This document shows, piece by piece, positions 31,696-42,165 of a DNA stretch of 59,293 nucleotides. The translations under genes and the position numbers were made by a program. Each line of letters begins with the position of its first letter. Position 1 is the stretch's first letter. The notes below the pieces were generated by a model. That model was given only the letters and a program-made list of their open reading frames with translations, did no database searches and was not told the origin of the DNA. Origin of the DNA: Lysobacteraceae bacterium (GTDB lineage Bacteria > Pseudomonadota > Gammaproteobacteria > Xanthomonadales > Ahniellaceae); assembly GCA_002995625.1 (NCBI GenBank), contig PVBP01000009.1:1-59293 (forward strand), given 5' to 3'.

Positions 31696-33417
31696 TCACC
31701 CGCGGCCGGCGACGAGCTCGGCCGCAAGCCGCCGCGCCGCGCCGAAGTCGCCGGCCTCGCCCGCGAGTGACGGATGGCCGAGGGCGTGCATCGCCGCGAG
31801 CGTGCGGCGGGGCTGCTCGGCGAGCCCCTCGACGATCACTCGGATGCCGAGCCGATGGGCGCGGTCGAGGAACTGACCCAGGGCGGTCGCGCCCGAGGCG
31901 TCGATCAGCGGCACCCGCCCGAGGCGCAGGATCAGCGCCTTCGGCGGCTGGAAGTACTGGTCGAGCAGGTCGTCGAGGCGGTTCGCGACCGCGAAGAACA
32001 GGGGGCCTGCGACCTCGTAGACCTCGACCCCGGCCGGCAGGCCGCTGCGCGCGTCGCGGTCGCCGCGGGCCTCGGCGTCGTCGGGTTCGGGCTCGACCAG
32101 CTGGACCCCCTGCGCGATCTCGACCACGCCCGCCATCCGGTGCATGAAGAGCAGCGCCGCCAGCACGACGCCGACCTCGATCGCGACCGTGAGGTCGACC
32201 GCGACGGTCAGCGCGAAGGTCGTCAGCAGCACGACGCGATCGCCGACCGGACCGCGCATCAGGTGGCGGAAGGATTCGAGCTCGGCCATGTTCCAGGCCA
32301 CGATCAGCAGCACGCCGGCCAATGCGGCCAGCGGCACGTAGCCCATCAGCGGCGCGATCGACAGGACGATGACCAGCAGGAACACGGCGTGCGCCATGCC
32401 GGCGACCGGCGAGCGCGCGCCGGCGCGGACGTTGGTCGCGGTGCGGGCCAGCGCGCCCGTGGCCGGCAGCCCGCCGACGCAGGCCGAGGCGACGTTGGCG
32501 ACGCCCTGCGCGACCAGTTCGGCGTTGCTGCGGTGGCGACCGCCGCACATGCCGTCGGCGACCACCGCCGAGAGCAGCGACTCGACCCCGGCGAGGAAGG
32601 CGATCGTGAAGGCGGTCGGCAGCAGTTCCGCGGCTCGCTCGAAGGGAATCGTCGGCAGGGCCAGGGTCGGGAGCGCCAAGGGAATGCCGTCGGGAAAGCG
32701 CATCGCGATCGTTTCGACCGGCAGGCCGAGGAGCAGCGCCGCAACGCTCGCGGCGAGGATCGCGACCAGCATCGACGGCGAGGTCGGTCGCCAGCGGCGC
32801 ATCGCGACCACGACCGCGATCGTCGCGGCGGCCAGCAGGATCGCCGACGGCGTGACGCGGTCCCAGTGCTGCGCATAGGCCGCGATGCGGGCGCGGAACT
32901 CGGCCGGCACCGGGCCCATCTCGAGCCCGAGCGCGTCCTTGACCTGCGACAGCGAGATGCTGACCGCGATGCCGGCGGTGAAGCCGGTGATCACGGGCTT
33001 GGGCATGTAGCGCATCCACGTGCCGACGCGCAGCAGGCCGGCGACGACCAGCATGCCGCCGGCCATCAGCGTCGCCAGCAGCAGGCCGCCGTGGCCGAAG
33101 CGTTCGATGGTCACGAACACGACCGGGATGAAGGCGGCGGTCGGCCCGCCGATCTGCACCCGTGACCCGCCCAGCAGCGAGATCAGGAAGCCGGCGACCA
33201 CTGCCGTCACGAGGCCCCTGTCGGGCGTCGTACCGCTCGCGATCGCGATCGCCATCGCGAGCGGCAGCGCGACGACGGCCACCGTGAGCCCGGCGACCAG
33301 GTCGGCGCGCAGGTCGGCCAGGCCGTAGCCGCGGCGGAGCACGCTCGCGAGCTTCGGCACGAAGGGCGCGAGGCGATCCGGCGTCGGCCGGCTGACCGGG
33401 GTCGGGAGGCGTTCCAT
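31696..33417 (-). CDS. SulP-family anion transporter with STAS domain
   Basis: The 573-aa protein has the SulP core of 10-14 membrane segments (about 25-430), with 'VVALPLAMAIAIASG', 'IGGPTAAFIPVV', 'KPVITGFTAGIAVSISLSQV' and 'GGLPATGALARTATNVRAGA'. A C-terminal STAS domain follows (about 450-565), including 'LRLGRVPLIDASGATALGQF' with the conserved DASG. Substrates in the family are sulfate, bicarbonate or C4-dicarboxylates and cannot be told from sequence. It lies about 4 kb from a sulfonate-type ABC transporter, which makes sulfate possible. Confidence 0.9.
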   Translation of the reverse strand: MERLPTPVSRPTPDRLAPFVPKLASVLRRGYGLADLRADLVAGLTVAVVALPLAMAIAIASGTTPDRGLVTAVVAGFLISLLGGSRVQIGGPTAAFIPVVFVTIERFGHGGLLLATLMAGGMLVVAGLLRVGTWMRYMPKPVITGFTAGIAVSISLSQVKDALGLEMGPVPAEFRARIAAYAQHWDRVTPSAILLAAATIAVVVAMRRWRPTSPSMLVAILAASVAALLLGLPVETIAMRFPDGIPLALPTLALPTIPFERAAELLPTAFTIAFLAGVESLLSAVVADGMCGGRHRSNAELVAQGVANVASACVGGLPATGALARTATNVRAGARSPVAGMAHAVFLLVIVLSIAPLMGYVPLAALAGVLLIVAWNMAELESFRHLMRGPVGDRVVLLTTFALTVAVDLTVAIEVGVVLAALLFMHRMAGVVEIAQGVQLVEPEPDDAEARGDRDARSGLPAGVEVYEVAGPLFFAVANRLDDLLDQYFQPPKALILRLGRVPLIDASGATALGQFLDRAHRLGIRVIVEGLAEQPRRTLAAMHALGHPSLAGEAGDFGAARRLAAELVAGRG

Positions 33418-33579
33418 CGCGGATCAGCGCGTTCGAAGGCAGTGCGGACGGCGGCGAGTGTCGGTCACCAAGCCGGAACGCGGCCTGATCGACATCCATC
33501 GAGGACAGTCGATCAAGGCTGTCGACAGGACCTGCGAATCATCGCATGCTGCGCGCCTCCACCATTCAGGGTCCCTGCC

Positions 33580-34620
33580 ATGCGCCTCATCCGCGGCCTG
33601 TTCTGGTTCCTGCTGCTGCTCGTCGCCGGCCTCGTCGCCGGCGCCTTCGTGATCCCCGAGCGGGCCGCGGCCGAGCGCAGCATCGAGATCGCGCGGCCGG
33701 CCGCGGTGGTCTACGCGCTGGTCGACGGCTACGGACGCTTCAACGACTGGTCGCCGTGGGCGGAACTCGACCCGTCGGCGCGCTACACCTTCGAGGGCCC
33801 GCGCCGCGGCGTCGGCGCGCGGATGACCTGGGCCAGCGAGGATCCGTCGGTCGGCCGCGGCGAGCAGTCGATCGTCGAGGCCGAGCCCTACGCGCGCGTG
33901 GTCCACCGCGTGGTGTTCGACGGCCGCCAGGAATCGCTCGCGACGATGACGCTCGAGCCGGTCGCGGGCGGCACCCGCGTCCGCTGGCGGCTCGAGGCCG
34001 ACTTCCCGCTGCGGATCGGCGGCAGCTTCTTCGACGACCTCGTCGGGCGCTGGTTCTCGACCCTGCTCGACCGCTTCGTCGGCGCCGACTACGAGCGCGG
34101 CCTCGTCCGGCTGAAGGCCTTGGCCGAATCGCTGCCGGACGTCGACGTGGCCGGGCTCGAGGTGAGCGAGGGTGACTCCGATGGCGGACCCGCCTACGCG
34201 ATCCCCGGGCTCGAGGCGACGACCGATCTCGCCGGAACCAGCGCGGTGCTGGGACCGGCGATCGCCGAACTGCTGGCCTTCGCCGAGCGCCGCGGCATCG
34301 CGGTCGACGGCGCGCCGTACACGGTGATCCGCGGCCACGCCGATGGCCGCTGGCAGTTCGACGCGGCGATCCCGGTGGTCCGCAACGACGCGCCCGGCGC
34401 GGGTCGCGTCGTCGCCACCGAGGCCGCGACGGGTCGCCACCTCGACTTCCGGCACGTCGGCGACTGGGCCTCGCTCGAGACGACGCATGCCAGGGCCGAG
34501 GCGTGGCTCGCGATCGAGGGACTGCGCGAGGTCGGCGCGCGCGAGGAGCACTACCGCACCGACCCGCCATTCCCGGCGGATGCGACCGGCGACGTGATCG
34601 TGCGGGTCTACGTCGACTAG
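33580..34620 (+). CDS. SRPBCC domain protein with GyrI-like effector-binding domain
   Basis: A membrane anchor or signal helix (about 5-25, 'LFWFLLLLVAGLVAGAFV') is followed by an SRPBCC (polyketide cyclase-like) domain. It has 'AAERSIEIARPAAVVYALVD' and 'FNDWSPWAEL'. A C-terminal GyrI-like domain (about 205-346) is visible in 'IPGLEATTDLAGTSAVLGPA' and 'TVIRGHADGRWQFDAAIPV'. Both domains bind small hydrophobic ligands. The ATG at 33,580 starts directly before the helix; the longer frame is non-coding-like. Ligand and role are unknown. Confidence 0.85.
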   Translation: MRLIRGLFWFLLLLVAGLVAGAFVIPERAAAERSIEIARPAAVVYALVDGYGRFNDWSPWAELDPSARYTFEGPRRGVGARMTWASEDPSVGRGEQSIVEAEPYARVVHRVVFDGRQESLATMTLEPVAGGTRVRWRLEADFPLRIGGSFFDDLVGRWFSTLLDRFVGADYERGLVRLKALAESLPDVDVAGLEVSEGDSDGGPAYAIPGLEATTDLAGTSAVLGPAIAELLAFAERRGIAVDGAPYTVIRGHADGRWQFDAAIPVVRNDAPGAGRVVATEAATGRHLDFRHVGDWASLETTHARAEAWLAIEGLREVGAREEHYRTDPPFPADATGDVIVRVYVD

Positions 34621-34639
34621 CCGGCGGCACCTTCGCCCG

Positions 34640-35662
34640 TCAGCCGAAACCCGACAGGCCCGCGAGGATCGCGGCCGGTCGAGGCGCGGCCGGCGCGCCG
34701 GTCGACCAGACCGGGACCGGTCTGCCATCGAGGGTGGCCTGTCGATCCCCGGCGAGCCAGCGGCGCAGCGCGACCCGGTCGGCATGGGGGGCCAGCACGG
34801 CGACGAGGACCTCGACCGGCCGCGTCAGCGCGCGGTCGCGGCGCGGCACGAGCCACGTCGTGCAGGCCGGCAGCAGATGGTGGAGCGGCAATGCGACGAG
34901 GTCGCCGTCGTCCGGTTCGAGCGCCATCTCCGAGATCACGCCGATTCCGAGGCCCGCCCGGACCCACGCCTTGATCGAGGCCGCGTCGAGTGTGCGCGCG
35001 GCGATCCGTGGCGCGAGTCCGTGCTCGGCGAAGCAACGCATCAGGCTCGCGCCGTCGCGAAGCGCCGCGGCGTGGCCGACCAGTGGCTCGGCGGCCAGAG
35101 CCGCCAGCGTGGGCCGGACCGAACTGGCGAGCCGATGCCCGCGCGGGACGATCACGACGCGCTGCCAGCGCCAGCACGGAATCGCGGGCACCGACGGTGG
35201 CTCGAGGCCGGATGTGCTGACGACGACGGCGTCGACCTCGCCGGCGTCGAGCCGCGCCAGCGCTTCCTCGCGTTCGGCCGGGTGGACCTCGATCGCGACG
35301 TCGGGCAGGCGTTCGCGCAGCTCGGCCAGCACTCGCGGCAGCGCATAGCGGGCCGGCGTCGCGGCGGCGGCAATCGCGAGGCGGCCGCCGTTGTCCTCGC
35401 GCAGCCCGCGCGCCATCGCGCGGATCGACTCGGCCTCGGCCAGCAGCGCGCGCGCGTGGTCGACGACGCGTCGGCCCTCGGGTGTCAGGCCCTCGAGGCT
35501 GCGTCCCCGCCGTCGAAAGAGCCCGAAGCCGAGTTCGCTCTCGAGCTGGCGGATCTGCTTCGAGAGGCCCGGCTGCGTCGCATGGATGCGGGCCGCGGCG
35601 GCGGTGACGTGCAGGCCGGCGTCAACGATGGCGACGAGGGCGCGGAGCTGGACGAGGGTCAT
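34640..35662 (-). CDS. LysR-family regulator, CysB/Cbl-like
   Basis: The 340-aa protein has an N-terminal winged HTH beginning 'MTLVQLRALVAIVDAGLHVT' and continuing 'ATQPGLSKQIRQLESELGFG'. This strongly resembles CysB/Cbl rather than generic LysR. A periplasmic-binding-like effector domain follows (about 90-300). CysB-type regulators activate sulfur-acquisition genes and respond to acetylserine or adenosine phosphosulfate. It is divergent from the sulfonate-type ABC genes over a 296-bp region that should hold the shared promoters. Confidence 0.85.
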   Translation of the reverse strand: MTLVQLRALVAIVDAGLHVTAAAARIHATQPGLSKQIRQLESELGFGLFRRRGRSLEGLTPEGRRVVDHARALLAEAESIRAMARGLREDNGGRLAIAAAATPARYALPRVLAELRERLPDVAIEVHPAEREEALARLDAGEVDAVVVSTSGLEPPSVPAIPCWRWQRVVIVPRGHRLASSVRPTLAALAAEPLVGHAAALRDGASLMRCFAEHGLAPRIAARTLDAASIKAWVRAGLGIGVISEMALEPDDGDLVALPLHHLLPACTTWLVPRRDRALTRPVEVLVAVLAPHADRVALRRWLAGDRQATLDGRPVPVWSTGAPAAPRPAAILAGLSGFG

Positions 35663-35958
35663 GGGGCGAATCCGGACGATGGGCGGGCAGGGACGAGGGC
35701 GGCACCGACTCGACTCGGCACCGACACATCGCCATGGCCCCGCGCATCGCGTCCGCGCGCATCCGCCTCGTTCCCCGCCGGTCGCCTCGGACCGGATCCA
35801 GCGCCCGACGTTAGTCGCAGGCCCGCGTGCCGTCCAGCGCCTGCGGGCGCTCATGCCGGATCGGCATGAGCCGGGCCCAGGAATCATTTGTTGCGACGCA
35901 GCTTCCGCCGGACGATCCAGTGCCCGCGCCGCATCGGCGCGATCACCGGAGAAGACCG

Positions 35959-36957
35959 ATGTCCCCCGTCCGTCGCCTGCTGCTGGCCGTCCTGTCCACC
36001 GCCGTCCTGGTCCCGGCATCGTCCGTCCCGGCCTCGTCCCTCGAGGCCGCCGGATCGCCGCGCGAGCTGCGCCTCGATTGGGCGACCTACAACCCGGTCT
36101 CGCTGGTGCTGCGCGAGCAGGGCATCCTCGAGCGCCGCCTCGCCGACCGCGGGATCGCCGTGCGCTGGGTCCAGTCGCACGGCTCGAACAAGGCGCTCGA
36201 GTTCCTCAATGCCGGCTCGATAGACTTCGGCTCGACCGCCGGCGGCGCCGCGCTGCTCGGGCGCGTCCATGGCAATCCGATCCGGACCGTGCACGTCTAC
36301 TCGCAGCCCGAGTGGGCGAGCCTCGTGGTGCGCGGCGACAGTCCCATCACCCGGCTCGCCGACCTTCGCGGCAAGCGCATCGCCGCGACCCGCGGAACCG
36401 ACCCGCACCTGTTCCTGCTGCGCGCGCTGGTGACGGTCGGGCTCAGCGAGCGCGATGTCGAAGTCGTGCTGCTGCAGCATGCCGATGGCCGGACCGCGCT
36501 GCTGCGCGGCGACGTCGATGCGTGGGCGGGCCTTGATCCGCTGACCGCCGCGGCCGAGCTCGAGCATGGCGTGCGCCTGATCTACCGCAATCCCGACTTC
36601 AACAGCGGTGGCGTGCTGAACGTGCGCGAGGCCTTCGCCGAGCGGCATCCGGCGTTGGTGCGCGAAGTGCTCGACGCCTACGCCGAGGCCCGTGACTGGG
36701 CGCTCGCGAATCCCGAGGCGTTGGTCGCGCTGCTGGCCCGAGAGGCGCGCTTGCCCGAGCCGGTGGTCGCGCGCCAGCTCGAGCGCACCCGGCTCGACAC
36801 CGGGCCGCTCGACGACTCGGCCCGAGCCCGGATCGCGGCCGCCGGCGCCGCGCTGCGCGACGCTGGCGTGATCCCGTCGACGACCGACCTCGATGCCGCA
36901 CTCGCGGCGCTGATTCCGGATCGGGTACCGGTCCTTCCGGTCGCGTCCGCTCGCTGA
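35959..36957 (+). CDS. ABC transporter substrate-binding protein, aliphatic sulfonate type
   Basis: A signal peptide (about 1-30) precedes an SsuA/NMT1-like binding domain. It shows 'LRLDWATYNPVSLVLREQG', then 'WVQSHGSNKALEFLNAGSID' and 'GSTAGGAALLGRVHGNPIRT', and 'RGKRIAATRGTDPHLFLLRA' further on. In this family the protein captures sulfonates, sulfate esters or taurine in the periplasm and delivers them to the permease. The ATG at 35,959 follows a GGAGAAG ribosome site. The permease starts 35 bp after its stop. Confidence 0.88.
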   Translation: MSPVRRLLLAVLSTAVLVPASSVPASSLEAAGSPRELRLDWATYNPVSLVLREQGILERRLADRGIAVRWVQSHGSNKALEFLNAGSIDFGSTAGGAALLGRVHGNPIRTVHVYSQPEWASLVVRGDSPITRLADLRGKRIAATRGTDPHLFLLRALVTVGLSERDVEVVLLQHADGRTALLRGDVDAWAGLDPLTAAAELEHGVRLIYRNPDFNSGGVLNVREAFAERHPALVREVLDAYAEARDWALANPEALVALLAREARLPEPVVARQLERTRLDTGPLDDSARARIAAAGAALRDAGVIPSTTDLDAALAALIPDRVPVLPVASAR

Positions 36958-36992
36958 TCGATCGCCGGTCGATCGCCCGATCGGGGTCCGCC

Positions 36993-37825
36993 ATGAAGGC
37001 AGCCGACATCGCACTCGATCCACCGGCGCCGCGCGCCGCGCGGCCGCGCGGGGCCGACCTCGCGCGCCTCGCGCTGCCGGTCGCGCTGCCGGTGGGTCTC
37101 GCGTGCGCGTGGGAAGCCGCGGTGCGCGGCGGTCTCGCGGAGGGTCGCCTGCTGCCGCCACCATCGGCCGTGCTCGCGACGCTGCGCGCGCTCGCCGAAA
37201 GCGGCGACCTGTGGCACCACGCGCTGGCTTCGCTCACCCGGGTCGGCAGCGGCTTTGCGCTCGGCGGCGCGGCCGGAATCGTGCTCGGCGCCGGCTGCGC
37301 GGCGCTGCCGACGCTGCGCGCTGCGCTCGATCCGACGGTCCAGGCGCTGCGCGCGATCCCGTCGATCGCCTGGGTGCCGCTGTTCATCCTGTGGCTCGGC
37401 ATCTTCGAGGCCTCGAAGATCGCGCTGATCGCGCTCGGGGTGTTCTTCCCGGTCTACCTCGGCGTGCTCGGCGCCGTCCTCGCGGTCGATCGCCGGCTGG
37501 TCGAGGTCGGCCGCGTGTTCCGGCTTGGCCGGTTCGCGCTCGCGCGCCGGATCCTGCTGCCCGCGGTGCTGCCGGCCGTCGTGCTGGCCCTGCGCGCCGG
37601 GCTCGGACTCGGATGGATGTTCGTGGTCGCGGCCGAGCTGATGGGTGCGTCCGAGGGGCTCGGCTACCTCTTGCTCGACGGCCAGCAGACCGGCCGCGCG
37701 GTCCAGATCGTCGCCGCGATCGTGGCCTTCGGCGTGCTCGGCCGCTTGACCGACCTCGTCCTCTCGGCGGCCAGCCGGCCACTGCTGGCCTGGCAGGACG
37801 ACCTCGCCCGGAGCCAGGCGGCGAC

Positions 37826-37829
<4 letters not shown>
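36993..37829 (+). CDS. ABC transporter permease, sulfonate/nitrate type
   Basis: The 278-aa protein has about six membrane helices. It carries the SsuC/TauC family signatures 'LRAIPSIAWVPLFILWLGIF' and 'LGVFFPVYLGVLGAVLAVD'. The EAA-like loop is in 'EVGRVFRLGRFALARRILLP' and is followed by 'GLGLGWMFVVAAELMGASEG'. It forms the inner-membrane channel with the ATPase encoded next, whose ATG overlaps its stop by 4 bp. Confidence 0.9.
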
Positions 37830-38602
<773 letters not shown>

Positions 38603-38649
38603 CCCGCGAGCGCACGCAAATCCGGTCCAAACCTCTCCGGAGTCCCGAC

Positions 38650-39990
38650 ATGTCCCGATCCCATCCCGCCCTTCGTCCCCTGGCGCTCGCCGTCGCCGTC
38701 GCGCTGTCCGGCCCGGCGCACGCGGCCGATCCGCCCGCGATCGCGGCCCTCGAGGCGCGCATCGCGGAACTCGAGCGCCGACTGGCCGCGCTGACCGCCG
38801 AGCGCGACGGCCCTGCGCCGGCAACCGCAAGTGCCGCGCCGGGCGCCCGGCCACCTGCGGGCCCGCCGCCGATCCAGCCGACGGCGATCCTGCCGAATGC
38901 ACCGCCGGGCACCCGATTCTCGGTGACCGGCTTCCTGCGCACCGACGCGCTGGCGACGCGGACCGGCGATGGCGAGCTGCCGGATGGCTCGATCGGTCGC
39001 GACCTGTACGTGCCCGGGCAGATCCCGGTCGGCGGACTGCCCGAGGGCATGGATCTCGACGCGCACACCAAGTGGACGCGCTTCACGCTCGGGCTCGACC
39101 ATGACGACGGCGCCGGCGACGTGATCGCCGGCCGACTCGAACTCGACCTGTTCGGCAACGCGCTCGGCAACAAGCAATCCACCAACACCTACGGGCTGAC
39201 CGTCCGCCATGCGTGGTTCTCGTGGAACCGATGGCTGATCGGCCAGACCTGGACCAACTTCGGCGACATCGGGGCGCTGGTCGATGGCGTGGACATCGTC
39301 GGCGCGACCGACGCCCAGGTCTTCGTGCGCCAGCCACAGCTGCGCTACACCGCCGGCCCGTGGAGCGTCAGCCTCGAGAACCCCGAGACCACGTTCGTCC
39401 CGGCGAGCGGCGGACCGCGGGTCGCCTCCGACGACAACGACCGTCCGGATCTCACGCTTCGCTACACGCATCGCGCGGCGTGGGGATTCGTCGGCGCCGG
39501 GCTGCTGCTGCGGCAGCTCGCCTACGAGACCACCGGGCCGAACGCGATCGACGCGACCGCGACCACGCTCGCGCTGAACGTGAGCGGCAGGATCGCGCTC
39601 GGAGCCGCCGACGATCTGCGCTTCTCGCTGACCGCGGGCGAGGGCCTTGGGCGCTACGTCGGCCTCGGCATCGCGAGCGACGCGGTGCTGGACCGCGCGG
39701 GCGCGCTCGACGCGGTTCCGGGCCGCGCCGCGCTGGTCGGCTGGCGGCACGTGTTCTCGCCGTCCTGGCGCGTCAACCTGTACGCCGCCGCCTCGCGCTT
39801 CGACCACGACGACGCGGTTGCCGGCGGCACCGTGACGCGGGCGACGCGCTCGGTCAGCGCGAACGTGTTCTACACGCCGGTGCCGAAGCTCGACCTCGGC
39901 GCCGAGTGGCGCCTCGCGCGGCGGGAACTCGAGAACGGCGCGCGCGGCGACCTGCGCCGCTGGCACCTGCTGGCGCGCTACTCGTTCTAG
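38650..39990 (+). CDS. DcaP-like trimeric porin
   Basis: The 446-aa protein has a signal peptide ending 'GPAHAADPP' and a short N-terminal coiled coil ('AALEARIAELERRLAAL'). A Pro/Ala linker leads to a beta-barrel of alternating strands ('WTRFTLGLDHDD', 'RHAWFSWNRWLIGQTWTNFG') ending in 'RWHLLARYSF', with the terminal aromatic residue needed for barrel assembly. DcaP-type porins pass negatively charged small molecules such as dicarboxylates. It follows the ABC ATPase by 47 bp and probably admits the same anionic substrate. Confidence 0.88.
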   Translation: MSRSHPALRPLALAVAVALSGPAHAADPPAIAALEARIAELERRLAALTAERDGPAPATASAAPGARPPAGPPPIQPTAILPNAPPGTRFSVTGFLRTDALATRTGDGELPDGSIGRDLYVPGQIPVGGLPEGMDLDAHTKWTRFTLGLDHDDGAGDVIAGRLELDLFGNALGNKQSTNTYGLTVRHAWFSWNRWLIGQTWTNFGDIGALVDGVDIVGATDAQVFVRQPQLRYTAGPWSVSLENPETTFVPASGGPRVASDDNDRPDLTLRYTHRAAWGFVGAGLLLRQLAYETTGPNAIDATATTLALNVSGRIALGAADDLRFSLTAGEGLGRYVGLGIASDAVLDRAGALDAVPGRAALVGWRHVFSPSWRVNLYAAASRFDHDDAVAGGTVTRATRSVSANVFYTPVPKLDLGAEWRLARRELENGARGDLRRWHLLARYSF

Positions 39991-40046
39991 CGGACCCCGG
40001 GCGCGGGTTCCCGACGCGGCCGCGATGGGACCTGCGACCGGCGCGT

Positions 40047-40062
40047 CCGGACCGCCGTCCGG
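40047..40062. terminator. hairpin between convergent porin and hydrolase genes
   Basis: CCGGAC and GTCCGG flank a CGCC loop in the 78-bp gap between two convergent genes. There is no T-run, so the function is uncertain. Confidence 0.3.
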
Positions 40063-40068
40063 CGCGGC

Positions 40069-42102
40069 TCAGACCGGCCCGCCGAGCAGGTTCCAGCGCC
40101 ACAGCAGCCACACGGTGACCGCGAGCCACAGCACGCCGAGCGTGTGCAGCGCCTTCGAGAACCCGCGCCAGCGGCTGCGCCAGACCCACGGCAGCATCAG
40201 CACCTGGACCAGCGTGAACAGCGCGGCGACCGGCGCGATCAGCAGCGCGACCTGCCAGGCCCGGGTCGGGTACGCGAACAGGGTCTCGTCGCCGAGGGTC
40301 GCGAACGTCGTGAGCGCGGCCCCGGCAACGACGGCGAACAGGATCCAGACCAGCGAGGCGAGCGCGGCGACGAACTGCGGCAGCAGCGCATCGGGCCGCG
40401 CGACCGGTCGTCGGCGCGACGCGCGCACGAGCCGCACGAGGCTCGCGACCGCGATCAGCACCGCGCCGAGCACGCCGATCACGACTGCCTGCGGATGGCC
40501 GAAGAAGCCGATGCGGTCGGAGACCAGCACGCCCGAGGGCGCCGCCAGCGCGCGCACCCGGCCGCCGTCGTCGACGAGGAACGCGACGCGCCGATGGCCG
40601 CCGTCCTCGCGGAAGCGGTTCGGGCCATCGGGCAGGTAGCGCAGGGTCTCGATCGGCGAGGCGACGATCAGCGCATCGGCGGTGGACTGGACCTGCGTGA
40701 TCGCGCCGGACAGCGACAGCACCAGCGCGTCGGGGCTGCGCCATGGGCGGCGGTTGGACAGGTAGGAGCCGGCATACCGCCCGAGGTCCTCGCGGGTCGC
40801 GGCCGCGCCGCCCGGCGCGGGTGGGCGGGCGGCCGGGTCGAGGAACTCGACCAGGCGCACCGGAAACTCGGCGGCGAATCGGCGCCCGGTCGCGGTGTTG
40901 GTCGAGACGAAGACCGCGAGGTCGAGCGTCGGCACCAGCACCAGGTTGGAATGGAAGTACAGCGTGGCGCCGCCATGGCCGAAGGTGTCGTGCGGACCGA
41001 CGCGGTCGGTGATGAAGCCGTGCGCGAGGCCGTTGAGGCCCTCGGCGTTGGCGAACAGCACCTCGCGAAGGCGTGCGTTCGTGTCGGGCCCGAGGATGCG
41101 CCCGCCGTCGAGCGCGCCGTCGCCGAGCAGCGCGGCGGCGAAGCGCAGCATGTCCGGCGCGGTCGACGAGGCGCCACCCGCCGCGGCCGTCTGCGCGATG
41201 TGCTCGATGGGCTTGGCGACGAAGCGCCCGGCCTCGCGCGCGAAGCCGGTCGCGAGATCCTCGGCGAGCGGGCCGTCCAGCCGCCGCGCGTCGCGGAGGC
41301 CCGGCTCGCGCAAGGTCGTGCGCGCCATGCCGAGCGGACCGAAGAGGTGACGCTCGGCGTAGTCCTCGAACGGCATCCCGGACACGTGGGCGACGACGGC
41401 GCCGAGCAGTGCGACCGAATAGTTCGAGTAGACCGCCTCGCGGCCGGGCGGCCGCACGCGCCGCGGCCGATGCCGGACGAGGTATTCGTCGGCCGGCAGG
41501 ACGGCGGCAGGATCGCGCACGAAGAGATGTCCCAGCGCGAGGTCCTCGTAGCCGGCGGTGTGGGTCAGCAGGTGCCGGATCCGGATCGGTTCCGGGTAGC
41601 CGTCGTCCGGGACGCGCAGGCGCTCGGGCAGGCGCTCGTTGACGACATCGTCGAGCGACAGCCGGCCCTGCTCGACCAGCTGCATCGCCGCAACGTAGGT
41701 GAAGGTCTTCGAGATCGACGCGATCCGGAACAGGTGTCGCGCCGGATCGACCGGCTCGGCAGGTTCGAGGCGCGCGTGCCCGTAGCCGCGGACCAGCACC
41801 GGCCGCCCGCCGCGCAGAACGCCGACGGTCACGCCCGCGAGCCGGTCGCGCTGCCGGAACGACTCGACGACCCCGTCGACGAAAGCCTCGAGGCGCGCCT
41901 GGTCGGTGTCGGGAGCGGCGGCGATCTCGATCGGTGACGCCTCGCCGGTCGGCTCGTCGACCGGCTGGGCGACGGGTTCCGAGGGCGCGATCGCGGGCTC
42001 GACCGCAGCGTCCTGCGCCACGGCGGCAAAGCCGCACAGCGCGAGCAGCAGCAGGGTGGCCCGGATGGGGCGACGCAGGTTCAGGGTCGGCGATTCGGCC
42101 AT
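40069..42102 (-). CDS. class C beta-lactamase-like serine hydrolase with membrane C-terminus
   Basis: The 677-aa protein has a signal sequence (about 12-30) and an Ala/Pro/Glu linker. The serine hydrolase domain (about 70-420) has SxxK 'SISK' (S129-K132) and a Tyr motif in 'YSNYSV'. The later 'GHGGATLYFHSN' supplies the HxG-type third motif. A C-terminal region holds four membrane helices (about 525-670). This is the layout of penicillin-binding-protein/AmpC-like hydrolases with a membrane tail. They act on peptides, esters or D-amino-acid bonds; true beta-lactamase activity is not implied. Confidence 0.85.
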   Translation of the reverse strand: MAESPTLNLRRPIRATLLLLALCGFAAVAQDAAVEPAIAPSEPVAQPVDEPTGEASPIEIAAAPDTDQARLEAFVDGVVESFRQRDRLAGVTVGVLRGGRPVLVRGYGHARLEPAEPVDPARHLFRIASISKTFTYVAAMQLVEQGRLSLDDVVNERLPERLRVPDDGYPEPIRIRHLLTHTAGYEDLALGHLFVRDPAAVLPADEYLVRHRPRRVRPPGREAVYSNYSVALLGAVVAHVSGMPFEDYAERHLFGPLGMARTTLREPGLRDARRLDGPLAEDLATGFAREAGRFVAKPIEHIAQTAAAGGASSTAPDMLRFAAALLGDGALDGGRILGPDTNARLREVLFANAEGLNGLAHGFITDRVGPHDTFGHGGATLYFHSNLVLVPTLDLAVFVSTNTATGRRFAAEFPVRLVEFLDPAARPPAPGGAAATREDLGRYAGSYLSNRRPWRSPDALVLSLSGAITQVQSTADALIVASPIETLRYLPDGPNRFREDGGHRRVAFLVDDGGRVRALAAPSGVLVSDRIGFFGHPQAVVIGVLGAVLIAVASLVRLVRASRRRPVARPDALLPQFVAALASLVWILFAVVAGAALTTFATLGDETLFAYPTRAWQVALLIAPVAALFTLVQVLMLPWVWRSRWRGFSKALHTLGVLWLAVTVWLLWRWNLLGGPV

Positions 42103-42165
42103 CGGGGCTGGTTCCGTTCGGCGGGGGGGCGTCCGGCGCGGATCGCGCCGGACGCCGGTCGTCGC

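Noticed and set aside
40069-42102. A true AmpC antibiotic-resistance beta-lactamase
   Set aside because: The domain is in the superfamily, but the membrane C-terminus and overall layout fit chromosomal serine hydrolases of unknown substrate.
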